Source: Lachnospiraceae bacterium
GTDB lineage: Bacteria; Bacillota; Clostridia; Lachnospirales; Lachnospiraceae
DNA: 64,000 nucleotides
Assembly (NCBI GenBank): GCA_902363445.1
Contig: CABJAB010000003.1
Span: 248,001-312,000, forward strand
Direction: 5' to 3'
Part shown: piece after piece, positions 35,956 to 43,764 of the stretch
How the letters are laid out: the number at the start of each line of letters is the position of its first letter
How positions within the stretch are numbered: the first letter of the stretch is position 1
Program-made: the position numbers and the translations under genes
Notes under the pieces: model-generated
What the model saw: the letters and a program-made list of their open reading frames with translations, nothing else
The model's database searches: none
What the model was told of the DNA's origin: nothing

Positions 35956-37131
35956 CTAATCTACAGTAAACAATACTTCTTGTTTCACATTATCTAACTT
36001 ACTTTTTAATTCTTTTATCGTTTTTCCCTTAATAATAACTTGACCAATTCTATCTGTACCATTTTTAAATTGATTGACTTCCTGCCCTAAATCATAATCA
36101 AACTGCACTTTCACTCCTTCTATTGTGCAATTATCTCTTTTTCCTTTTAATACTCCTTTTTTGGGGGAAAATAAAAGATAAGACATACAGGGCACATTAC
36201 TGATCCCATCAAATGTAACCTTTTTTCCCACTGCCGCTTCTATAATTTTTTCATAGTAATCAATTCCATAACATTCTGATATAATCTCTGGTATCCCCGT
36301 TGCTCCTGCTCGCCCTCCCATCTCAATTATATATACTTCTTCATTTGATAAAAAAACATCCGCATTTACAGCACAATTATCCAGTCCTAATGCCTGTACG
36401 GCCAGCTCAATCTGCTTATAAATCTTATTATAAAGACCTATTTCCCCCTCAAAAGGTACATAATGTCCAATCGGCACGCTTCTACGTCCATCATTAAACA
36501 TTAGCTTTTTATGAGGCGCTAAGAAAAGAAGTTCACCATTCTGTACAAAAGCATCAACTCCTATTTCCTCTCCCTCAATATATTTTTCTACCAACATATA
36601 TCCCTTTTGTGTTACGCTTTTTATTTCCCAAAAGTATCGGCAGATATCCTTTTCATTATTTGCCTTGACTATTCCTCTGCTGCCTGATTTATCTACAACC
36701 TTTAGCATTACAGGATATCCAATTTCTTTTGACGCAACTAATGCCTCTTCTTCGGAGGCCACCTTCCTGAATGCAGCAGTTTTAACACCAGATTTTAAAA
36801 AACATTCTTTCATATAAAACTTATTAGTACATTTCTCAGCGGCATCCCGTGAAACGCCTGACAATTTCAATGAATCGCAAACAATTCCGAGTGTACAAAC
36901 GGCCACATCTGTACCTGTTGTACATATTCCCACTATATTTTCGTCTTCAGAAATCTTCAAAATCTCTTTAAAATCTGTTGTACTGACGTAATAAGCTTTA
37001 TCCGCCAAACCAAATCCCGGATAATCGCCTTTAACACTCGCAACTACAGTATAGTACCCCATCTCTTTTGCTTTTCTAATTAATGGTACTTGATAAATAC
37101 CCGCCCCTAAAATCATCAATCTATTCTTCAT
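35956..37131 (-). CDS. ATP-grasp ligase
   Basis: 391 residues. The N-terminal domain (RLMILGAGIYQVPLIRKAKEMG) is a Rossmann-like pre-ATP-grasp fold; the ATP-grasp core runs from GYPVMLKVVDKSGSRGI through VEKYIEGEEIGVDAF to NADVFLSNEEVYIIEMGGRAG with the metal-binding acidic residues. These enzymes join a carboxylate to an amine or thiol using ATP. With a WecE-type aminotransferase and CapK-like activator in the same operon, an attractive but unproven role is attaching an amino acid or small acid to the 4-amino sugar. The start overlaps nothing; the end is nine bases from the first EamA gene. 11-base overlap with the upstream transferase gene. Confidence 0.82.
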   Translation of the reverse strand: MKNRLMILGAGIYQVPLIRKAKEMGYYTVVASVKGDYPGFGLADKAYYVSTTDFKEILKISEDENIVGICTTGTDVAVCTLGIVCDSLKLSGVSRDAAEKCTNKFYMKECFLKSGVKTAAFRKVASEEEALVASKEIGYPVMLKVVDKSGSRGIVKANNEKDICRYFWEIKSVTQKGYMLVEKYIEGEEIGVDAFVQNGELLFLAPHKKLMFNDGRRSVPIGHYVPFEGEIGLYNKIYKQIELAVQALGLDNCAVNADVFLSNEEVYIIEMGGRAGATGIPEIISECYGIDYYEKIIEAAVGKKVTFDGISNVPCMSYLLFSPKKGVLKGKRDNCTIEGVKVQFDYDLGQEVNQFKNGTDRIGQVIIKGKTIKELKSKLDNVKQEVLFTVD

Positions 37132-38065
37132 TTTTTTTCTCCGGAATTAAATTTATGCTATCCCTAATAATAAATTGAGGGGTCGAATTAAGGCAAAGCA
37201 AAACTCGACCCATGTATTCTCCTTGGATACCCAGCATCAGCATAACAATGCCAAAGCCAAATAATACGACGCACATAAGAGAGGGCCATCCAGTTGCGAC
37301 ACCAGAATAAATCAATTTTCTAATAAGAACTATTATCCCGCCTATGAAACCAGCCCCTGAAAACAGACCTCCTAAAATCAGAGATAATCTTAAAGGTAAA
37401 ACAGAAAAATTTAAAAACCCAGACCATAGCCTTATAAGCTTTTTAAGAGTATAATTAGATTTACCATATACTCTCTTATGATGTATAATGTCAATATTTA
37501 CTATATTTTTCGTTGTCCTGAGAAACAATCCTTGAAGATGAACATCTGCTCCATGATATTTGATAATCTCTTTAATCACAAACTTTTTGGCTGCCCAAAA
37601 GCTGCATGCTTTCAATCCTTTAGGTTTTCCAATCAGTAGCCTGACGGTAAAATCATTAAACCGACTTCCCCAATTTCTAAATTTTGAATGTTTTTTTTCT
37701 GGATATTTTCCATATACAATATCATAGCCTTCATTTATCTTCTCAATAAACAGAGGAATCTGAGATGGATCCGTTTGCATATCATCATCCATTCCAATTA
37801 CAATTTCTCCTTCAGCATAATTTAAGGCAGCCATTAAAGCATTATGCTGCCCAAAATTTCTAGCCAGATTTATACCACGTACATTGGGATATTTTCTCCC
37901 TAATTCTATGATCCTGTCATAAGTTCCGTCTACTGATCCATCGTTAACCAGAATTATGTCTGCGCTATATTCCGAGTTATTTTTAAACACGTCAATTATT
38001 TTGTCTACAACCCCACTAATACTATTTTCAGAATAGTAACATGGAATGACTATTGATACTGTCAT
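37121..38065 (-). CDS. ArnC/DPM1-like polyprenyl-phosphate glycosyltransferase
   Basis: 314 residues. A GT2 domain (SIVIPCYYSENSI, LVNDGSVDGTYDR, NLARNFGQHNALMAAL, GMDDDMQTDP) is followed by two C-terminal membrane spans around residues 230-295 and the QGEYMGRVLL segment. Layout and the RNFGQHNALMAAL and GEYMGR blocks match ArnC, which loads an amino sugar onto undecaprenyl phosphate. It would take a nucleotide-activated sugar, here probably the product of the WecE-like enzyme upstream, and make the lipid-linked donor for the GT-C-like proteins. Central member of the decoration operon. Confidence 0.85.
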   Translation of the reverse strand: MTVSIVIPCYYSENSISGVVDKIIDVFKNNSEYSADIILVNDGSVDGTYDRIIELGRKYPNVRGINLARNFGQHNALMAALNYAEGEIVIGMDDDMQTDPSQIPLFIEKINEGYDIVYGKYPEKKHSKFRNWGSRFNDFTVRLLIGKPKGLKACSFWAAKKFVIKEIIKYHGADVHLQGLFLRTTKNIVNIDIIHHKRVYGKSNYTLKKLIRLWSGFLNFSVLPLRLSLILGGLFSGAGFIGGIIVLIRKLIYSGVATGWPSLMCVVLFGFGIVMLMLGIQGEYMGRVLLCLNSTPQFIIRDSINLIPEKKNEE

Positions 38066-38097
38066 ACTAATTTACCCGCTTTCAATATATCATAGTT

Positions 38098-39237
38098 TTA
38101 ATACAATTTTTCATTAAAAAAGTTATAAACAGTTTTAATAACAAACTGCTGTTCTTCTTCCCTCAGACCATAATACATCGGAAGCCTAAGTAAACGCTCA
38201 CTTTCCTTAGTGGTATATCTGTCTTCTCCATGAAACCTCCCATATTCCTTTCCAGCCGGTGCATTATGTAAGGGAATATAATGAAATACTGCATTTACAT
38301 TATGATCTTTCAAATATTGTATTAAATTAGTACGAATTTCTAGATTTCCCGCTTTTATGTAATACATATGAGCATTATGTTCACACTCACGCGGTACAAC
38401 TGGCCTTTGTATATATCCCGACTCTTCTAAACCTTTAAACGCATTATGATACTGTTTCCAAATCTCTAACCGGTATTCATTCACCTCATCGGCCATTTCC
38501 AGCTGAGCCCATAAGTAAGCAGCATTAATATCACTCGGTAAGTAAGAGGAACCATAATCCATCCATGTATACTTATCTATCTGCCCCCGGTAAAACTGAC
38601 TCCGGTTCGTTCCTTTTTCTCTGAGAATCTCTGCTCTTTCTACCGCTTCCGATTTATTGATTAAAAGCGCTCCGCCTTCACCCATGCTATAGTTCTTTGT
38701 CTCATGAAAGCTGTAACATCCATAATCTCCAAAGGTGCCCAAGGCCTTTCCCTTATAAGTGGCCATGATTCCTTGGGCAGCATCCTCTATGATCATTAAA
38801 TTATGCCGTTTCGCAATGTCACAAATCACGTCCATCTCGCACCCCACGCCTGCATAGTGTACCGGTACAATCGCACGTGTCCTTTCCGTAATTGCATCTT
38901 CTATCAGCGTTTCATCTATATTCATCGTGTCCGGTCTGATATCCACAAACACCGGAACAGCTCCACGCAGTACAAAGGCATTGGCCGTTGATACAAAAGT
39001 ATAGGACGGCATTATCACTTCATCACCAGGTTTTATATCTGCCAAAAGAGCAGCCAGCTCTGTCGCATGGGTGCAAGAAGTAGTAAGGAGTGCTTTTGCC
39101 GTCCCCGTCTTCTTTTCCAACCATTGGTTACAACGTTTTGTAAACTCTCCGTCCCCACAAATTTTATGATTCTGGATTGCTTCCCCAACATATTGACTTT
39201 CTTTTCCCACGCAAGGCGGTACGTTAAAGCTTATCAT
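38098..39237 (-). CDS. dTDP-4-amino-4,6-dideoxygalactose transaminase (WecE/RffA)
   Basis: 379 residues, almost the length of enterobacterial WecE, with close resemblance throughout: FNVPPCVGKE N-terminus, DEVIMPSYTFVSTANAFVLRG, VDIRPDTMNIDETLIEDAI, EDAAQGIMATYKGKALGTFG, and the PLP lysine in SFHETKNYSMGEGGA. The reaction is dTDP-4-keto-6-deoxyglucose plus glutamate to dTDP-Fuc4N; the substrate is made by RfbA and RfbB encoded at 14.5-16.5 kb. Second gene of the decoration operon, with GGAGACAAAAG before the ATG. Confidence 0.92.
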   Translation of the reverse strand: MISFNVPPCVGKESQYVGEAIQNHKICGDGEFTKRCNQWLEKKTGTAKALLTTSCTHATELAALLADIKPGDEVIMPSYTFVSTANAFVLRGAVPVFVDIRPDTMNIDETLIEDAITERTRAIVPVHYAGVGCEMDVICDIAKRHNLMIIEDAAQGIMATYKGKALGTFGDYGCYSFHETKNYSMGEGGALLINKSEAVERAEILREKGTNRSQFYRGQIDKYTWMDYGSSYLPSDINAAYLWAQLEMADEVNEYRLEIWKQYHNAFKGLEESGYIQRPVVPRECEHNAHMYYIKAGNLEIRTNLIQYLKDHNVNAVFHYIPLHNAPAGKEYGRFHGEDRYTTKESERLLRLPMYYGLREEEQQFVIKTVYNFFNEKLY

Positions 39238-39294
39238 ACTCTTTTGTCTCCTTTAAACTACAGCTCTTAATCACATACAAAATAATACTGTATA

Positions 39295-41373
39295 TCATTG
39301 CTCATCAATCATCAATTTTTCAGTCTGCATTTTATAAAAATTTCCATCTGCTTCTACCACTATTTCTACTTCCTTCTCACCTATACCTATATCTTCCAAG
39401 TTAAGGTCAACATTAAATGCCCCATATCTTCCATAATAATCATCCACGTCCTCAAGAAAATCCGCATAATACTTTGTAGCAATAAACCAGGACTCTTTCT
39501 CGGATTTAACGTCCTTCACTTTGATATATACATTTTGCTGAAAGGAACTTCTGGCAAACAAGTATGCATATCCGTTCAAGGATACTTGATTCTCTGACGG
39601 ATGCACAGTAAAGCCGACAGCTCCCATTTGTTCATCCTCATAATCTATAATCTTTTCATCATCAACACCTATTTCACCATCAATAAATTTATAGACTTTA
39701 TAGCCAAACATGTCCTTTACACATGACATAACTAAATCCTCAGCATAATGTTCCTTTAGATATCTCCAGATGTTTACGCCACTGCCTTTGCTGATCAAAT
39801 AAACATTAGGGTTTAGAACCATCGCCTTCCATGAATTTTCAATCTGATAGCGCTTCACCACATAATCAACAGTCGGTAAATTAGTCGTCCATCCCCCCAA
39901 AGAAATTCGGTTTATATACAAGCCCTTCGGCACATTTTCAAAAAAACCGTATGGCAGTAAACTCGTCCCTTCTTCCTGCGTATATAACGATTTAGTGTCC
40001 TTCACTAACATTTCGTTAAACTCCCGCAACTGTTCATCTGTTTCTTTATTCTTTTCTATACCTGAAATAAAATTATCATAATATGGGTTAAGATTGAACA
40101 ATACCGCACTTACTATTAGCGCTCCGCATAGCCCTCTTAAATTATCCGGGCTTTCCTCCTTCTCTTTTCCGACATAGCATAACATAGAAGTTGCAAAAAG
40201 CCAAATCACAACGTCTACACGATTAATCGACTGATATCTGCCTTTATAATACAAATATCCATACATCAAAAAGACACAGACCATTTCATATAAAAATGCT
40301 TTTAGCCCTATTCGTTTTAAAAGCACTCCAGAAAACAAGGCAATTATTGCAAATCCATAAAAACTGTTCATCGTAATAAACTTTAATGGATAAACAGAAA
40401 AAAAACCTCCTAATGATATTGCATTATAGCCGCTGGTTTCTCTAAGCTGAATAATCTTTTGAAATACATCTGCTGAAAACACTTCTGAATCGGAAAAATT
40501 CCAGCTTTTCAAACACATGATATCATTCTCTGTCAATCCGATCTCTGCATACTCATCCTGATATTCATCCCATTCTGGAATTCCGTAATCCATCACCTGC
40601 GATCTCAGGCTATTATATTCTAAAAATTCCTTCCAGCCTTCTTGAGACTGATAAATATAAGTATCAATCCATTTCAATCCAAAACATATCACGCAAAGAA
40701 CAACGGCAAATGTGAGATATTTTCCAAAAACTATTCCAGCTTTTTTTTTATCTTTAGACCAAAACTGAAAACTGTTAAATACAGCGACACCGCTTAACAA
40801 AAGCCCCCCCATCAGCAATGTCTGAAAACGTATCATACTTCCCAGAGCAACCATCAAACCAGCAGTGAGCAGATGCCATATCGACTTTTGCTCTTGTATA
40901 TAATAAAACCCTAACAAGCAGCCCGCGCATACTGTAAGCCCGGCCGTTTTCGTAAACTGCATGCGTGTATAGCACTCAAACCCTATAAACAATAAAAAAA
41001 CTGTACTTAGCGCAATCCCCCTTAAACCACTTATTTTTTTCATGAAAACATATGTTATTATAACAAATGACACAAATATTATAAGAGATTCTAAAATAAC
41101 ATACCAATTGAGAGATGGTACGGCTCCGTATAAAAATGTAAGGAATTTTCCCAGTATAACATTAATAAAAACCAAATAACTACTGTACTCCCCATATATA
41201 CCTGCCGCCAGATTAGACATGATTATGTCATCATTCGTTTCAAAACCAGCTTTTAATATAAAGGTAAAAAAAATCCAGGCAATACTATTTATCAATACAG
41301 AACACAAAAAAGGGGCTTTATATACCGCTGTAAAAAAGTCCTTACACTTATTAACTGCTTTATTGATAGTCAT
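39295..41373 (-). CDS. Polytopic membrane protein, GT-C-like; paralogue of 29763-31790
   Basis: 692 residues, about 10-11 hydrophobic segments then an extracellular C-terminal domain rich in beta-strand pattern. First outer loop has FETNDDIIMSNLAAG and later GSMIRFQTL, both shared with the protein at 29763-31790, as is the LRSQVMDYGIPEWDEYQ loop. The acidic motif after the first span fits a GT-C glycosyltransferase using polyprenyl-phosphate sugars, like ArnT, but no published family is certain. First gene of the ten-gene operon behind a promoter at 41507-41535. Having paralogues at both ends of the operon suggests two acceptor sites or two donors. Confidence 0.7.
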   Translation of the reverse strand: MTINKAVNKCKDFFTAVYKAPFLCSVLINSIAWIFFTFILKAGFETNDDIIMSNLAAGIYGEYSSYLVFINVILGKFLTFLYGAVPSLNWYVILESLIIFVSFVIITYVFMKKISGLRGIALSTVFLLFIGFECYTRMQFTKTAGLTVCAGCLLGFYYIQEQKSIWHLLTAGLMVALGSMIRFQTLLMGGLLLSGVAVFNSFQFWSKDKKKAGIVFGKYLTFAVVLCVICFGLKWIDTYIYQSQEGWKEFLEYNSLRSQVMDYGIPEWDEYQDEYAEIGLTENDIMCLKSWNFSDSEVFSADVFQKIIQLRETSGYNAISLGGFFSVYPLKFITMNSFYGFAIIALFSGVLLKRIGLKAFLYEMVCVFLMYGYLYYKGRYQSINRVDVVIWLFATSMLCYVGKEKEESPDNLRGLCGALIVSAVLFNLNPYYDNFISGIEKNKETDEQLREFNEMLVKDTKSLYTQEEGTSLLPYGFFENVPKGLYINRISLGGWTTNLPTVDYVVKRYQIENSWKAMVLNPNVYLISKGSGVNIWRYLKEHYAEDLVMSCVKDMFGYKVYKFIDGEIGVDDEKIIDYEDEQMGAVGFTVHPSENQVSLNGYAYLFARSSFQQNVYIKVKDVKSEKESWFIATKYYADFLEDVDDYYGRYGAFNVDLNLEDIGIGEKEVEIVVEADGNFYKMQTEKLMIDEQ

Positions 41374-41506
41374 ACATTTTTCTTTAAACTCCTGCTAAAC
41401 TTTTCCATTCCCCGTTAACTGCTGCAATAATTATACATAACGATTAACCATATAATCATATTTCCAGCGCAGCATACCCCAACATACAAGTTTCGACATT
41501 ACGGTT

Positions 41507-41535
41507 ATTTTAGCACACTTCAAAAATTATATCAA
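41507..41535 (-). promoter_or_regulatory. Promoter of the amino-sugar decoration operon
   Basis: Minus strand TTGATA (41530-41535), 17-base spacer, TAAAAT (41507-41512). About 125 bases of leader separate it from the gene at 41373. I see no clear terminator or riboswitch fold in the leader. Confidence 0.65.
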
Positions 41536-41554
41536 CTGTTAAGCTTCCCTCCCC

Positions 41555-43744
41555 CTATAACGGTTCTTTCTCGAAATTTCTCAAAGAAAAATCCGTATTC
41601 AGCAATGTCAGATTGGGGTTATAATAAGGATCGCCGTTCTTTAAGATTTCAGGCCATCTCTCTCTGAAGGTCTCCACTTCATGCTCAAACCTAAGAACCT
41701 TTTCCGGTGTGTCCTCAATCCCCCTGGATTTCGATTCGTAATGGTACAGTTGAGCGAAAGGATTATATACAACCAACTTTCCAAGCTCACGGACCTTCAT
41801 ACAGTAATCAATATCATTAAAAGCAACTGCCAGCCCCTCATAAAAGCCCTCCGCCTCTTCAAAAACGCTTCTCTTTGTCATCATGCAGGCGGCAGTCACG
41901 GCACTGTAATTCTGAGCACAAAACGCCCTTAGGAAATAAGTCTTTTCTCCTTTATGAAATCCGATAAAAGTATGGCCGGCAATACCCCCAAACCCAACGA
42001 TCACTCCCGCGTGCTGAATCGTATCATCATCATAGAAAAGCTTTGCGCCCACAATTCCAACATCAGTTCTTTGACAAAACCCAAGCAATTCTTCGATACA
42101 GTCCTCATTAATGAATTCTGTATCATTGTTCAGAAATAAAAGATATTCCCCTGTTGTATAAGGCAAAGCATAATTATTGATCGCAGAAAAATTAAAACCT
42201 TCTTCGCTTTTCCATGTCACTACCTTCAGATTCTCATATTTTGCTTCCAGTTCCTTATAACAAGCAAAAGTTTTTTCTTCTGTACTATTATTTTCTACAA
42301 TGACCATCTCTACATTCTTGTAGGATGCCTTTTCCAAAACGGATTTCACACATACTTTCAGATCATCTGTATGGTCTTTATTCGGTACTATTACAGAAAC
42401 TTTTGGTTCCCCCGTCACCGGATAAACAACCCGATATGCTCCAAGGACTTCATTCGGCTTTACTAATACGTCACCCAGGCCGATTCTTTTACAATGAGCT
42501 CTTATTGCTCTTGCCCCCGCTTCAAATGCATATAGCTTTTTCTCAGGACTTTCTGCGGTTGACTGTGAATTAACTCTCCAATGATACAGAACCTTGGGAA
42601 TATGAAAAACTCCCTCCGCCTGTTCTACACAGCGAAAAATAAAATCATAATCCTGTGCCCCATCAAATTCCTGTCTGAAGCCGCCAATTCTATCAGCCAA
42701 AGATTTCCGTACCACAAAAAGATGGGAGATATAATTCATGCTCCGCAGCAAATCCGGATTATAGTCCGGTTTGAAATGAGGGTCCAGATAAAATTCTTTT
42801 TTGTTTTTATAAGTAAGCTTGTCCTCATCCGAATAAATCACATCCGGCTTCCGCCCCTTGTCCAACTCCGAATTAATACAGCAGACGCATTCGTAAAGCG
42901 CCTCCTCCGGCAGTATATCGTCATGGTCCAAAAGAACAATGTAGTCTCCCTCAGCCATGGCAAGAGCAGCATTCGTGTTTCCGGCTATTCCCAGATTTTC
43001 AGAAAGCGAAACAAAGCGGATGCGAGTATCTTTCTTTTTATATTCGCTGAGTATTTCTGTTAAATCACTTTCTCTGGTATCTGACGATTCATCTCCGCTT
43101 CCATCTGCCATGCACAATTCCCAATTACCATAGGTCTGCTTTTGTACTGACTCGATCATCTCTCGTAAAAATCTCTCCGGTGTCCGGTAAAGCGGTACAA
43201 TAATGCTGAATCGCGGCATATAGGAAAACTTCTTTTTTCTTTGATCCTCCAACTCTTCTAAAGACGGCAGGACCTGTTTTCTCCAGCCATTATAATCAAT
43301 TTTATTTCCAGTGACTTTTCTTTTCAGCTTTTTAAAGAAAGCTTTAATCCCATATTGCCTTAGAAATGAAACGCCCCTTTCCAGAGTATCTGCTCGAAAG
43401 ATCTCCTGAAATTTCAAAATCTTATCCCGTTTATTTTTTTGTTTATCCCCGGGCAGCAGCTTTTCCTTTTTTTTCTTTCCATCTGCTTGGAAAACCATAT
43501 AGTAGGTTTCCCCAGGCCGACAGGCAATCAAGATACAGAACCCCAGCTTCAGCTTGCTTTCGCCATGAAAGACGTCCTGATTTACATCATATCGTCCAGT
43601 ATCTGTGCGATTCATCCGCACGGATGCGCCTTTTTGATTATACACTTTAATTTCCACAGGTATTTCTGGAGAAGAACTGGCTGCCCATCCCAGGACTACC
43701 ATGGTTGAATTTTGAATTTTTATATTGTCGATATAATACTTCAT
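41555..43744 (-). CDS. Large two-domain family 2 glycosyltransferase
   Basis: About 729 residues from ATG 43744; GGGAGG lies 13 bases before it. A frame starting at 43765 overlaps the upstream stop and would add seven residues. Residues 1-170 are a beta-rich N-terminal domain found in RgpF-like surface transferases. GT2 domain one starts near 175 (FSIIVPLYRTPERFLREM, LLDHDDILPEEAL, VIYSDEDKL). GT2 domain two starts near 450 (VSVIVPNKDHTDDLKVCV, VENNSTEEKTFAC, LFLNNDTEFINEDC). It probably adds two residues or a repeating disaccharide to the glycan. It immediately follows the GH78 gene and is likely co-transcribed with it. Confidence 0.85.
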   Translation of the reverse strand: MKYYIDNIKIQNSTMVVLGWAASSSPEIPVEIKVYNQKGASVRMNRTDTGRYDVNQDVFHGESKLKLGFCILIACRPGETYYMVFQADGKKKKEKLLPGDKQKNKRDKILKFQEIFRADTLERGVSFLRQYGIKAFFKKLKRKVTGNKIDYNGWRKQVLPSLEELEDQRKKKFSYMPRFSIIVPLYRTPERFLREMIESVQKQTYGNWELCMADGSGDESSDTRESDLTEILSEYKKKDTRIRFVSLSENLGIAGNTNAALAMAEGDYIVLLDHDDILPEEALYECVCCINSELDKGRKPDVIYSDEDKLTYKNKKEFYLDPHFKPDYNPDLLRSMNYISHLFVVRKSLADRIGGFRQEFDGAQDYDFIFRCVEQAEGVFHIPKVLYHWRVNSQSTAESPEKKLYAFEAGARAIRAHCKRIGLGDVLVKPNEVLGAYRVVYPVTGEPKVSVIVPNKDHTDDLKVCVKSVLEKASYKNVEMVIVENNSTEEKTFACYKELEAKYENLKVVTWKSEEGFNFSAINNYALPYTTGEYLLFLNNDTEFINEDCIEELLGFCQRTDVGIVGAKLFYDDDTIQHAGVIVGFGGIAGHTFIGFHKGEKTYFLRAFCAQNYSAVTAACMMTKRSVFEEAEGFYEGLAVAFNDIDYCMKVRELGKLVVYNPFAQLYHYESKSRGIEDTPEKVLRFEHEVETFRERWPEILKNGDPYYNPNLTLLNTDFSLRNFEKEPL

Positions 43745-43764
43745 GCCTGTCTGGCCGCCTCCCA

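Noticed and set aside
41374..41506. Riboswitch or attenuator in the 125-base leader of the decoration operon
   Set aside because: The leader is AT-rich and I found no stable hairpin with a U-run or recognised aptamer core.
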